From assembly GCA_951213105.1 (NCBI GenBank), contig OX578147.1, positions 128,783,322 through 128,847,321 on the forward strand: a stretch of 64,000 bases of DNA. Reading direction: 5' to 3'. The position numbers and the translations under genes were made by a program. The stretch's first letter is position 1. Each line of letters begins with the position of its first letter. Below, piece after piece: positions 47,046-57,587 of this stretch. The notes beneath the pieces are model-generated. The model worked only from the letters and a program-made list of their open reading frames with translations. It was not told where the DNA came from and did not search any database. The stretch comes from Amaurobius ferox (taxonomy: Eukaryota > Arthropoda > Arachnida > Araneae > Amaurobiidae).

Positions 47046-47750
47046 GATGGCAAATGGTGCGTTGTGTACGCTTTATTTATGACCGAAATATTAAGCATTT
47101 TAATTCCCTTTTACGTATTTTGTGCAGTCATGCGAATTTTTGAAAAACTGGAAGTGATATATCTAAATCCGGATCTGGAAATCCTTCGTGAACTCACCTA
47201 CTTCCGTCAGAATTTTATGCTGAATCCATACCAATCATAATCTAAGCTCTATCTATAGCTAACATGGAGAAATAAATGTTTAAAAAAACTTTTTTTACCT
47301 AAAATGAAAAAGAATTGGAAAAAGAAAATCCTTTGTGAATCCCTAACCCATCTGGGATTTGATACAGAATCCATATCAGTTATCATCTAAGCTACCTACA
47401 CCCATAACAGATTCTATGTAATAGATGTTTCAAGGAAAATGTTAATTTTGCAATCGAAAGTAACATCTCTAGAATCAGAAGTGGAAATTCTCAGTGAGTC
47501 AGTCCCTTAAACCCCGCCAAATTTGTTAATGCTGAATTAATTAATTCTGAATATATTGATGAATTGTTAATGCATCATTGTCATAAGTTCTAGTTAGAGT
47601 CTAATAAGAGAAATGGATATTTCAAGTAAGTTTCAAGGATGTTTCAAGTTCAAGTTTTGAAACGAAATTGGAAAAAGTAACCGGCAATGAAAATCCTTTG
47701 TGGACCATCTATCTCTTCTAGAATTGGATGCAGAATTCATGTATTTTGCG
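47046..47750 (+). repeat. Degenerate repeats of about 150 bp
   Basis: Blocks such as GAAAATCCTTTGTGAATCCC, GATACAGAATCCATATCAGT and ATAGATGTTTCAAG recur with spacing of roughly 150 bp (near 47180, 47330, 47690). Similar sequence in reverse at 26030-26260. Possibly an old satellite or part of one element. Confidence 0.45.
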
Positions 47751-47869
47751 TACCACCAAAACCAAAATTCAGAAATTTTAGCGCCACCAGCAAAAACATG
47801 TTTCGCATACAAATAGGAAGTCAAGACTGTGCAACTTAATTAAGTTATTGTTACATATTACTTTCCCAA

Positions 47870-48480
47870 TACACATGGTATAATGTATAGGGAAAGTATT
47901 GTGACGGGGTCGGAAATTCGAATTCGAGTTTTCAAAGAAAAGGCATGTTTTAAGCATCCCTGATCTCGAATCGATAGTTTATGAGGTGATGTCTCTGTGT
48001 GTGTGTGTGTGTGGCCGTCAGTCTGTGGAGACGATATCTCACGAATAAGTGGAGAGTTTCGAACGAAATTTGGTACAAAAGTTACATTCAGTGAATACTG
48101 AAAGCCTATTGATTTTTAACGCAATCGGATGTTCAGAACATCACCAAATTTTCGAATGAAATTTTGAAAAAAATCATCGAAAAATCAGAACTTTTAATAA
48201 TATTACGTGTCGCCAAATTGATCAAATATCGTCAAATCGATAAAAATGTCGCCAAATTGATAAAAATGTCGTCAAATAGATAAAAATGACGTCAAATCAA
48301 TGCACAGATATTTGCATTTTGAAAGAAGATAGTATTGTAATGATGTTTTGGTAGCGTTTTGTCTGCCAGTATAACTGTCCCACTTTCTAACAAATTTAGC
48401 GACTTTTTGAAATGTCACCAAATTGATGAATGCCGCTAAATTAATGAAAATGACCCCTGATTGAAATTTTAATTCTTTCC
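47870..48480 (+). mobile_element. Family A element, 3' end diverged or lost
   Basis: Head ACTTTCCCAATACACATGGT, GTGACGGGGTCGGAAATTCG, short (GT)n, ACGAAATTTGGTACAAAAGT, then a run of short GTCGCCAAATTGATAAAAAT-type units (48212-48300). No terminal stem-loop found. Confidence 0.7.
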
Positions 48481-49721
48481 AAAATTAAGTTCAATTTCCT
48501 TGATATCCCTTCCTCCCCCACATACACACCACCACCATCACCACCACCTCTCTGTCGTTTTGTAGAAATTAAAAAACATTTTCTGTAAATTTATTAATAT
48601 TTTATTTTTCAGATAATATTTTATTTTTCAAATCGGCCTGTGAAGATAATTTTATGTAGCGAGAACAGATATTCATATACTTCTTTTTAGGAGAAATTTT
48701 AATAGAATGTTTTGAATAACAAAGTCGTTTAAATAAGGAATTTGCACATAATTGTGGATTTTAAATTTCTTTATATTATGAAGCATTAAACATTATGAAG
48801 CATTAGTTATGAAGCATTAAACTTTATGACTTAAGTCGCATTTCCGCGCATAAAAATGTCCCGTTTCAAGCAACCAACCAATCAGGGACCGTATTGACCA
48901 TTTTTCCAGGCAACCAACCAATCAGGGACCGTATTGACCATTTCTCAGCACAAAAAGTGCTCCAAATTTAAACAGCTACAAGTCAGTCAATTTTGTTCGT
49001 TAAAGGATGATTTTTTTTTTTTTTTTGCATAAAATTGCATAAGGATGATTTTCCTAAATATAATAGGTAGGACCGGGGACTGTGTAAAAATTTATATTTC
49101 GTATTTCTTTCAGAAATGCATTTATTGACTAATTATTGATTTAAACTGTTTCTAAGATAATAGATTTTGAAATTTAAAACATTTTTGCAATTGGAAGTGT
49201 GACTAACAGTTGAGGATATAGCCATTGGGCACCGATAGCACTGGACACTCCTATATATAAAAAATAATGTTTAATGAAAATTTATGTAAAATTATATCTT
49301 TAAAATGCAAAGTAAAAAAATACATTTCAGAAGTTTTTTACACATGCATTATGTCTTAATACAAAATTTTCAATAAACGTTTAAAAATTATTGACATCGT
49401 AATAGCTAATTTATATAATAATAATAAAATTTATAGGACATGATAATAAAATACTTGGTAAATACCTGTATATAGCATAAAACAATAATTTAAAAAAACT
49501 TTCTTGCTTTTGCTCGGTTGGCCGCTATGTCATTTTATTTTTAAGGAATCCGGTTTTGTTCTCTTCCCTCGAAAACCTGTTTCACCTTTAAATTATTGTT
49601 TTATATTATATATTAATTTCGAAGTTATTTATTATAATTTTCTTTTTATCAACCGTTTAAGTGACTTTTTCCCTTTCTAATAATTTATAGAGCTCGTCTC
49701 GCTTAACAGTAAAAGTAAAAA
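48481..49721. other. Unassigned stretch with a short tandem
   Basis: At 48872-48945 AACCAACCAATCAGGGACCG and the next 15 bases occur twice in tandem, about 40 bp apart. Poly-T at 49010-49026. Nothing else recognised. Confidence 0.5.
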
Positions 49722-50473
49722 TCTGATGAGGCCAGCACATGAGTTTCCCGCCAGACTTATATCCACGTTCTCTTATTTTAATTAAATTTAATTCACTTTT
49801 AATTCAACTTTCGTTCTCATTTGGTAACTGGACTTATTTTAAAAGGTGGCTTAGAGAAAATACGAAACAACTAAAATATCTCGAGAACGGCTAGTCTTAG
49901 TGTAATGAAGTTGGTCTTATTTTTTTCTTCGTTAAAAATTACGTATAAAACAAGCATTTAATGAATATATTTGAGGATACGTAGTTTTTTATTTTAGATT
50001 TTGATGATTTTTGAGGGCCATTTTGCAAAAAAAAGGCGGGTTATTTTTTTCCGAATCGTTTCAAAATCTAATCAGCACTACGGTATCCTACAAGCGACTT
50101 ATGTGCCGAATTTTGTGAAATTCTGTTCATTAGTTTTCACCTAGAGTGAATACAGGCAATTTTTGAGGGCCATTTCGCAAAAAGAGATGGATTCTTTTAT
50201 CCTGAATCGTACTAAAAACCAATCAGTACCAGGGTCACACCCAAGTGACACCACACCTACCCAATTTTATGAAATTCGGTCTATTAGTTTTTAAGTTAGC
50301 GTGGATACATGAATTGCACAGACAGACAGACACACACACAGACGTCACACTAAAAATAGTTTTTTCGTATTCTAGAGCTCTCAAAACGTGTAGATCCATC
50401 GAAATCTCGAGTTACGATTTTCGGTATGATGCCAATACTTTCCATATACATTACCATGTATTGCAGGGAAAGT
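49722..50473 (-). mobile_element. Family B element, full length
   Basis: 752 bp, start TCTGATGAGGCCAGCACATG, double middle module, (CAGACA)n tract at 50319-50340, head ending GCAGGGAAAGT at 50473. Confidence 0.85.
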
Positions 50474-50478
50474 AAAAA

Positions 50479-51468
50479 TTTGATGTGGGCCGTACATGAC
50501 TTTCCCTGCAGACTTATATCCCCGTTCTCTTTATATTAATTAAATTTAATTCACTTTTAGTTCAATTTTCATTCTTAGTAATTGGACTTATTTTCAAAGG
50601 TAGTGTAGAGAGAATACGAAAAACTAAAATATCTCGAGAACGTCTAGTCCTAGTGTAAATGGGTTGGTCTTATTCTATTCTTCGTTAAAAATTACGTATA
50701 AAACAAGCATTTAATGGATATATTTGAGCGTACGTAGTTTTTTATTTTAGATTTTGATGATTTTTGCGGGCCATTTTGCAAAAGAAAGGCAGGTTATTTT
50801 TTTTCGGAATCATACCAAAATCTAATCAGCACCAGGGTAACCCACAAGTTAATAGGGTAACCCACAAGCTAGATTGGATACAGACAATTTTTGCAGACCA
50901 TTTCGCAAAAAAAAAGCGGGTTAATTTATCTCGAATCATACCCGAAACTAATCAGCACCAGGATCACCCACAAGTGACGTACATACCAAATTCTATGAAA
51001 TTTGGTCCATTAGATTTGAGTTAGAGTGGATACATTGCACAGACAGATAGACAGACACACACACACTGACGTCAGGCTAGTAGTTTTTCGTATTTTAGAG
51101 GTTTCAAAGCTTGTACATCCGTCGAAAACTCGAGTTGCGATTTTCGGCATGATTCCAATTTAAAATAATGGCAGGCCATTTTGCAAATAATGGCAGGTTC
51201 TTTTATCCAGAATCGTGCCAAAATCTAATTAGCACCAGGGTAACCCACAGATAACTTACCTATAAAATTTTATGACATTTGGTAATAAGTTTTTAAGTTA
51301 GAGTGGATACATACATTGCATAGACACACATACAGACGTCAAGCTAAAAATATTTTTTTTTGTATTCTAGAGGTCCCAAAACGTGTAGATCCGTCGAAAA
51401 CTCGAGTTATGATTTTCGGTATGATTCCAATACATTCCCTATACATTACCATGTATTGCAAGGAAAGT
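50479..51468 (-). mobile_element. Family B element with internal duplication
   Basis: Separated from the previous copy by AAAAA. The head-side half (CATTTTGCAAAT... to GTCGAAAACTCGAGTT) is present twice, 50880-51160 and 51175-51440; the first lacks the terminal hairpin. Head ends at 51468. Confidence 0.8.
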
Positions 51469-51924
51469 AAAAATACTATTTGTTCTATACAGCGGCAAGG
51501 AGGACACACACTATAATAATTTCCAAAATTCAACTAACGTTAACCTTAAAATCAAAAGTTTAAGAAAACTAGGAGTTGAGATTACATTTTCTAGAGTCTG
51601 GTCATGCTAGTGTTTACGATGATCGCCTTAATGCTAACATTAAAATAATCAACATAAAAACTGTTACATTCGTCATTTTATTCTAAAAAAGCCAAATAAC
51701 TGTTGCCAAGTTTTTCAAAAATAGTTTTAGCCTATTGTGATAAAAAATAGCCAAATTGGTTAAAATTAGCCAGACCTGGCGGCCGTCTATCTGTAATGCT
51801 TGATGATAAATTTAGCGAACTTTGTGACTCATGGCTCAATATCGCCAAATTAGAGATATTTTGCTCCAGATTGACGAATATATCGAAAAATGGCGCTCAG
51901 TTAAGGAAAATGATGCCAAACTGA
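51469..51924. other. Unassigned stretch
   Basis: 51700-51920 contains ATGGCGCTCAGTTAAGGAAA and GTAATGCTTGATGATAAATT, like the GGCGA module of family A, but strongly diverged. It ends in (TA)n at 51925-51977. Confidence 0.4.
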
Positions 51925-51926
51925 TG

Positions 51927-51974
<48 letters not shown>

Positions 51975-51979
<5 letters not shown>

Positions 51980-52162
51980 TGTAAGCAGATAAGGACGGGA
52001 GTGACCATATGAATTACATAAAAATGGCAGGGATGGATTGCGACACCTAAAAATATTTATACACACCTAAAATTATTAATAATATTTACGACACCTAAAA
52101 ATATTAAAAATATTTTTATGTAATTCATTTGGTCACTCCCGTCCTTATCTGCTTACATTCAT
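51975..52162. mobile_element. Short foldback/MITE, 188 bp
   Basis: Inverted arms of about 50 bp: ATGAATGTAAGCAGATAAGG ... CATATGAATTACATAAAAAT and its near-perfect complement ending CTTACATTCAT. The centre repeats ACACCTAAAAATATT. It directly follows a (TA)n tract. Confidence 0.75.
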
Positions 52163-52277
52163 GTATTCAACTAGGGAATTTGAGCAGCATTTGCGCCTCC
52201 TCCTTTGTAGTGAATCGTTCTTTAAATTTCAGGCTTCTATAGGAAATATCCTATCTTTGTTTCACTTTATTGTAATA

Positions 52278-52334
<57 letters not shown>

Positions 52335-52453
52335 GCAAATGTAAAGTATTCTGAGATAGCTACATGAAAAAAATTTCTCGTTCGTAAAATATGCAAACAT
52401 GGCGCTAAGCTGCCCTTGTACACATTTACAAATATATTTTCCAAAAAGAATAC

Positions 52454-53220
52454 CTAAGTACAGAAAAGCAAAAGATGAATGTGAAAAACGAAAAGTATCA
52501 CAAGTGGCCGGGGGGAGTGGTGACCCCCACTCTCGGGTTAAGCAATACTTTATGCCATGGCGACACTCCCGGAAGCCGATACTTATACATGGAATGGCCT
52601 TAATACCATCAATTACCGAACAGCAAAAACCACAATGTGTCTCTGTGTGTGTTTTGTTGAGACGGGTTATATCGGCAAGTTCATTTGTAGACACATTGAG
52701 TGAATTGAATAGTTTTTCCGTGTGTCATCCAAATTGTGTTTTTGAATTTTTGCTGTTCGGTAATTGATGGTATTAAGGCCATTCCATGTATAAGTATCGA
52801 CTTCCGGGAGTGTCGCCATGGCTTAAAGCATTGCTTAACCGGAAAGTGGGGGTCACTACTCCCCCCGGCCACTTGTTGTTGTTGAGACCCAGACCGTCCG
52901 ACCTACCAGAAAGGTGTAAGGTAACTGTTTGGACAGCCGGGAAGTGCCACCCAATTTAGACCGGAACCCAGTGGGGGAGGCATCCACAGGGACCGTACCC
53001 TCCTTCCCCTACCACCAACCTCTCGGAAGGACTTACGGACCCACATGTTTAACGTGATCGTACTCCGCGTGAACACGGCGGCAGTTATGGCAGTGGCTGG
53101 AATCGAACCCGGGCCAACCGAGTGCAACTCCAGCGCGCTAACCAATGGGCTACCGCGCCCCCCCGGCCACTTGTGATACTTTTCGTTTTTCACATTCATT
53201 TTTTGCTTTTCTGTGCTTAG
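52454..53220. mobile_element. Foldback/MITE M interrupted by a SINE
   Basis: Arms of roughly 190 bp: the left arm begins CTAAGTACAGAAAAGCAAAA and runs through GTATCACAAGTGGCCGGGGG and CATGGAATGGCCTTAATACC to ACCGAACAGCAAAAA; the right arm is its complement at 52748-52876 plus 53171-53220. The loop is about 110 bp. (TA)n tracts border both ends. A SINE with target duplication splits the right arm. Confidence 0.8.
52877..53158 (-). mobile_element. tRNA-derived SINE, copy S3, with target duplication
   Basis: In minus sense: GGTAGCCCATTGGTTAGCGC (A box), CCCGGGTTCGATTCCAGCC (B box), GTGTTCACGCGGAGTACG, GTGGGTCCGTAAGTCCTTCC, GTTCCGGTCTAAATTGGGTG, tail GGTCTGGGTCTCAACAACAA. CCCCCCGGCCACTTGT occurs on both sides (52861-52876, 53159-53174), a 16-bp target duplication. 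The 130-codon ORF across it reads SINE sequence. Confidence 0.9.
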
Positions 53221-53251
<31 letters not shown>

Positions 53252-53768
53252 CAAGGTAGGATCAAAAAGTTTGAAAACTGTGCTGATATCTCCAACCCTG
53301 ACTGGAGGAGAGAGGAACTATTTTACTGTGGCGTAGAGGCACATGTGACGCGCACTGTGAAAAGAAAGAAGCAGGTTTTTCAAACAATGCGTGTCAGTGA
53401 ACTGTAGTCGTTCGCGTTCGTCGAAAACGGAAATGGCGTTTGAAGAGCAACGTGCGAATATCAAATTCTGCCAGAGTTTGGGTAAATTACCGACAGAAAC
53501 ATTGCATCAGCTGCAGCAGATGCAATGTTACATGTTCTTCTACGGTGTGTTTATACGTTCTTCAAACGCCATTTCCGTTTTCGACGAACGCGAACGACTG
53601 CAGCTCACTGACACGCATTGTCTGGAAAAACCCTGCACTGCGGACCTGCTTCTTCCTTTTTACATCTCGCTTCACATGTGCCTCTACGCCATGGTAAAAT
53701 AGTTCCGCTCTCTTCCAATCAGGGTTGCAATTATCAGCACAGTCTCCGAACTTTTTTATCCTACCTTG
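53252..53768. mobile_element. Palindromic mariner-derived MITE
   Basis: Ends CAAGGTAGGATCAAAAAGTT and complement CCTACCTTG, flanked by TA on both sides, as for Tc1/mariner elements. Arms of about 200 bp (53252-53455 and 53563-53768) both derive from the transposon's 5' end, including the start of the transposase on each strand. It is an inverted duplication of one end, 517 bp, non-autonomous. Confidence 0.8.
53433..53522 (+). pseudogene. Mariner transposase N-terminal fragment
   Basis: Reads MAFEEQRANIKFCQSLGKLP followed by TETLHQLQQ, the helix-turn-helix start seen in mariner transposases (pattern EQR-IKFC-LGK-ETxxxL). It breaks off after about 30 residues, where the inverted arm begins. 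Confidence 0.7.
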
Positions 53769-53804
53769 TACACACACACACACACATATATATATGAATT
53801 CTAT

Positions 53805-54062
53805 TGATTATTGTTGATACTAGCAATAACGATAATTGTCCTTCAGAGTTGCGTGGAATATAAGTTAATTGGATACTTATCACCAGTGGAATATAAGTTG
53901 GAATATAAGGTAATTGGATACGAAATAGTTTTATTTGTTGTCATCCGGAAAAGCAGCCAATGTACAATTCAGCATTAAAAACATTGTGCTTTAGAGTTTA
54001 TAAATCATTCTTTTACTGTGAAAAAAAGAATATAGGGAAAGTGATGTGCTGTCCACATCATA
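53805..54062 (+). mobile_element. Family A 3' end variant
   Basis: Same 3' module as 29790-29999: GATAATTGTCCTTCAGAGTT, GAATATAAGTTAATTGGATA, TTGTTGTCATCCGGAAAAGC, then GGGAAAGTGATGTGCTGTCC and ACATCATATTTTTTT. Contains a small duplication of GTGGAATATAAGTT. Confidence 0.75.
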
Positions 54063-54207
54063 TTTTTTTAATTCATTTCAAATTACAAATTGAACAAAAA
54101 AATAAATGTTAACAAATACGATTAACATATGAATAACAATATTATTAACAAAGATATTTAATGGGGGACTTGTCCTTCTTCTTCGATCCAGACCGTCCGA
54201 CCTGCCC

Positions 54208-54312
54208 GAAGGTACAACATCGACTAGTTTGATGCTTGCCTCTGTAACCTCAAACTTTCAGGTGGAGCAAGTGCCCCTCCTTTCCCTCCCTTAAGGGCGC
54301 CCATGCTACATG
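54208..54312 (-). repeat. Segment P, copy 2
   Basis: Minus copy of 27292-27430, again joined to the 3' side of a SINE (54313-54740). It ends against GGTCGGACGGTCTGGATCG. Confidence 0.65.
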
Positions 54313-54493
54313 AGATGTTCGACTTAGTTGTTCGTTCGACTTACTAGAAGATGCAAGGTATTTGTTTGGACTGCCGGAAAGTACCACCCCATTTAGGCCG
54401 GAAACATGTGTGGGTGATATCCACAGGGACTATACCCTCCTTCCCCTATCACCAACCTCTCGGAAGGTCTTACGCATTCACATATTTAACGTA

Positions 54494-54652
54494 CCTCAGT
54501 GCTTCTTTCAGACCTTTTTGCCCGGGGGGGGGGGGGACGAATGAAATTTTAAGGGGGAAGTTTTCTATTTGCCCTATATAAGAGACTAGATTAACATAAA
54601 ATGTCTCTGGAGGTATGCCTGAAAGAAACACTGGGCGTACTCCGCGTGAACA
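54494..54652. mobile_element. Short hAT-like insertion with CAGTG ends
   Basis: Inverted ends CAGTGCTTCTTTCAG and CTGAAAGAAACACTG surround about 160 bp with a G-run (54527-54537). The SINE sequence CGTAC occurs on both sides of the insert, an imperfect short duplication. CAGTG-type ends and a short target duplication fit hAT-like MITEs. Confidence 0.6.
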
Positions 54653-54740
54653 CGGGGACTGTTTGGGCAGAGGCGAGAATCGAACTCGCGTCGTCCAAGT
54701 GCAATGCTCCAGCGAGCTAACTTCTGGGCAGCCTCACCCC
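54586..54740 (-). other. Pol III-type head of SINE S5
   Basis: Contains A-box-like AGAAGTTAGCTCGCTGG and B-box GAGTTCGATTCTC, which would drive Pol III transcription of the SINE if intact. The insert sits about 60 bp downstream of the B box. Confidence 0.5.
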
Positions 54741-54873
54741 CGGGACTTGTGTTTGTTTGACAGCAATGCACTGGCAGAAAAAAAAATCAGCGTGGTACAA
54801 CTATAAACGCCCTCTATCACACAGTTCGTGTGAAAACTTGGCCAAACAGTAGGGGTTGATATTCAATAGTCCG

Positions 54874-55047
54874 ATGGGTTGTATAGGATCTTCATGCTAC
54901 TGTGACGATGGAAATTTAGTGTCGACCACCGAGATCGAACCATCATCGGAATCAAATAAAGTAGACGTCGCGATGAATTTTTTATCTGAATGTTGTTTCT
55001 CTTGTATCGAAGCTTGTTTCAACGGAGTTTGTTGCGGTAACTGTTGA
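54874..55047 (+). CDS. Small cysteine-rich ORF, 57 codons
   Basis: ATG at 54874, stop TGA at 55045-55047. It begins MGCIGSSCYC and ends SCIEACFNGVCCGNC; ten of 57 residues are Cys. Gly2 with Cys3 would fit N-myristoylation plus palmitoylation, so a membrane-anchored small protein is conceivable. The coding sequence uses balanced codons (GAC, GTC, ATC, ACC), unlike the AT-rich neighbours. It is not part of any repeat seen elsewhere in the window. No signal peptide and no recognised family. It may be an exon, a retrocopy, or chance. Confidence 0.35.
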   Translation: MGCIGSSCYCDDGNLVSTTEIEPSSESNKVDVAMNFLSECCFSCIEACFNGVCCGNC

Positions 55048-55377
55048 TCATTCGCAGTTCCACAAGTTGCACAAAATCGCCATGGTGTTCTTATAACGAA
55101 AATTACGGTTATTCAAATTAAGTTTTGTCTGCTTCTGCAACCACCTGACAACAATTATGCCAAAGGAGTGGGAGATTTCCCACAGAAAGGGAAGAAAAAC
55201 GGCTGGAGTAATGATTGTTTTATATTTATAAAGTAAAATTTTGCTTAGGTAAGTATGAAAATTATTAACGTCACTAAAGCTTCTATTTGATTATTTGTCA
55301 AAACATAAAAAATGTTTGTGCATATTATAATATATGCAATAAAAATGTTTCTCAACCTTTTTACTATCCCTATCTCC
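55048..55377. other. Downstream region of the small ORF
   Basis: Non-coding; 55048-55200 is slightly less AT-rich (CCATGGTGTTCTTATAACGA, GCTTCTGCAACCACCTGACA). AATAAA at 55339-55344 could serve as a polyadenylation signal, but such motifs are frequent here. Confidence 0.3.
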
Positions 55378-55452
55378 CGAAGGTACAACATCGACTAGTT
55401 TGATGCTTGCCTTTGTAACCTCGAACTTTCAGGTGGGGCAAGTGCCCCCCTT
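55378..55452 (-). repeat. Segment P, copy 3
   Basis: Minus copy without an adjacent SINE: GAAGGTACAACATCGACTAG to GGGGCAAGTGCCCCCC. Confidence 0.65.
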
Positions 55453-56889
55453 ATAATCAATTAATACAGACTATAATGTATAGGGCAAATATTGTGACTG
55501 AGTCAAAATTTCGAATTTAAGTTTCCGACAGGAGCGCACGTTTCAAGTATCCCTAAACTCGAATCGATCGTTTTGAGGTGATGTGCGTATGCGTGAGCCT
55601 GTGGAGACGATATTTCACGAACGAACCGAGCGTTTCGGATGAAATTTGGTACAAAAATTACAATCAATGAATACTTGAAGTCTATTTATTTTAGACGCAA
55701 TCGAATGTACGAAGATCCATACATTTTTTAACAAAATTTTGAAAAAATCATCAAAAATTTAGAAGTTTCATCAATGTTACGTAAATAATCATTTCTTATG
55801 TAATTTTTCATTATAAAACGATTGACATAGATTTAAGAAAGCTAGCATGAACTGTTCTTGAGATAATACACTTTCTCAAATAAATTAGTAAAAAAAATCT
55901 CATGAAATTAAAAAAAAAACTATTGATTATGGTGAAATAATCTCAGTTTTCATATGTGATATTATGCAATAAATTTGTTATCATTTCCGTGGATCTAGTT
56001 TGTTCCATTCACGGGAGATGATACTTTGTGTAACGGTTCTATAGTTTGCCGCCTAACAATTTTATAAATGAAAATATTTTATAAATAAGAAATGATCTTC
56101 TCTCCGTTTGTCTGTAACGCTTGATGATCAATCTGGCGAATTCGATGACTCATTTAGCGAATTATGGCCATCTTGGTGGTATTTCGTCCCGTATTGATGA
56201 AAATATCGTTAAAATTACAAAAATGACACTGAGTTAACGAAAATGACGCCAAATTGATGAATCAATTATTAAAAAAATTTTATGTATGGACTATTGCTTA
56301 ATGCGGATGCTATCAATATTGATAATTGTCAATACACACTTGCGTAAAATATAAGTTAATTAGCCGAATACCTGTTGAAAATCAACGGTCTCACAATAAG
56401 CAACTCCCGAATAACATGCCCTTTTGAATAATTCGATTTTCCCCAGCGATCCTTTTCAAACTATTCACCCGTACACCAAATTTCAAATATCGGTCTCACT
56501 TCAAACTGGACATTTCTCATTTATTCACCCAATTAAGCATTTGAGTGTGCTGCATCCCTAAATTGGCAAATATTAGAAAGCTGAAATTATACACTTTATT
56601 CCTATCTAAAGATCTTATCCTTACACCCATTTTAAAGTCTGTATCTCATTGCAAAATCAGTTTTACTATCATTTCACATTTCGAACGTTTTAGTGTGGAG
56701 CACCATTAAATGAACATTTTTGAAAAATACGTTTTATTCCTGAAGTTACCTCGATTGGTTAACCCGTACATCAATTTTCAAGTTTTTATCTCTCATTTCA
56801 CCTTTCGAACGTGGAGCACTCCTCGTCCTGTACTAAGCATTTTTAAAAAATTCGATTTTTCTGAGGATTTTATTGAATAATTGACCTGT

Positions 56890-57140
56890 TGAGACCCAGA
56901 CCGTCCGACCTACCAGAAAGGTGTAAGGTAACTGTTTGGACGGCCGGGAAGTGCCACCCAATTTTGACCGGAACCCAGTGGGGGAGGCATCCACAGGAAC
57001 CGTACCCTCCTTCCCCTATCACCAACCTCTCGGAAGGACTTACGGACCCACATGTTTAACGTGATCGTACTCCGCATGAACACGGCGGCAGTTGTGGCAG
57101 CGTGCAAATCCAGCGCGCAAACCACCGGGCTACCACGGCC
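56890..57140 (-). mobile_element. tRNA-derived SINE, copy S4, part of the composite
   Basis: GGCCGTGGTAGCCCGGTGGT (A box), then a deletion that removes the B box region (GGATTTGCACGCTGCC joins to CACAACTGCCGCCGTGTTCA), then the normal body and tail. Loss of its own B box means this copy could not use the tRNA promoter. Confidence 0.8.
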
Positions 57141-57147
57141 AAAATGT

Positions 57148-57265
57148 GCCAACAGCACGCGGTGTTCCCAGGTGGTCACCCACCCAAGTACTAACCGCGC
57201 CCGATGCTGCTTGACTTCGGTGATCTAACGAGAACAGGTATTTTCAGCACGGTAAGGGCGTTGGC
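57148..57265 (-). rRNA. 5S rRNA-like copy 1 (in composite SINE)
   Basis: 118 bp with full-length 5S layout in minus sense: GCCAACGCCCTTACCGTGCT, the internal control region AAGTCAAGCAGCATCGGGCG and GGTTAGTACTTGGGTGGGTG, and the end CACCGCGTGCTGTTGGC. A-box, intermediate element and C-box are all preserved, and TTTT follows 4 bases later. It could act as a Pol III promoter for the composite. It lies in a retroposed unit, so it is not taken as a functional ribosomal gene. Confidence 0.8.
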
Positions 57266-57274
57266 CTGGATGAT

Positions 57275-57460
57275 GTATGTGTATGTATGTATGTATGTTA
57301 GTGGGTATGCATTTTATTGTGTCTGTGTATGTATGTTAGTGTGTGTGTGTTCGTGAGTCTGTAGACGCGACGTCAAATTTGGTACGATTATTACAATCGG
57401 TGAATACTGTAGCCCTACTAATGTTAAACGCAATCGAATGTTTGGAAAATATCCCAATAT
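57275..57460 (+). repeat. Family A-derived spacer between the 5S copies
   Basis: Closely matches 41748-41935: ATGTTAGTGGGTATGCATTT, ACGCGACGTCAAATTTGGTA, TTACAATCGGTGAATACTGT and AATCGAATGTTTGGAAAATA. A fragment of a mobile element thus joins two 5S copies. Confidence 0.75.
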
Positions 57461-57469
57461 CCAAAATGT

Positions 57470-57587
57470 GCCAACAGCACGCGGTGTTACCAGGTGGTCA
57501 CCCACCCAAATACTAACCGCGCCCGATGCTGCCTGACTTCGGTAATCTAACGAGAACCGGTGTTTTCAGCATGGTACGGCCGTTGTC
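57470..57587 (-). rRNA. 5S rRNA-like copy 2 (5' end of composite)
   Basis: 118 bp in minus sense: start GACAACGGCCGTACCATGCT (one mismatch to the expected GCCAACGG), ACACCGGTTCTCGTTAGATT, AAGTCAGGCAGCATCGGGCG, GGTTAGTATTTGGGTGGGTG, end CGTGCTGTTGGC. It starts three G residues inside the left target duplication, so transcription of the composite could have begun here. Slightly more diverged than copy 1. Confidence 0.8.

Larger units (their letters stand above)
54313..54740 (-). mobile_element. tRNA-derived SINE, copy S5, split by a hAT-like insert
   Basis: In minus sense: GAGGCTGCCCAGAAGTTAGC (A box region), GCGAGTTCGATTCTCGCC (B box), GTGTTCACGCGGAGTACGCC, then the insert 54494-54652, then GTTAAATATGTGAATGCGTA and the rest of the body. 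Followed by segment P. Confidence 0.8.

Noticed and set aside
52903..53295. 130-codon ORF, and similar peptides at 56910-57179 and 26992-27300
   Set aside because: Translation of the tRNA-derived SINE body.
54351..54581. Overlapping plus-strand ORFs in the SINE S5 region
   Set aside because: They read the antisense of a SINE with its hAT-like insert.
57148..57265. Functional 5S rRNA gene
   Set aside because: The sequence is well preserved but is part of a retroposed unit with target duplication; it may be transcribed, yet it is not evidence of an rDNA locus.
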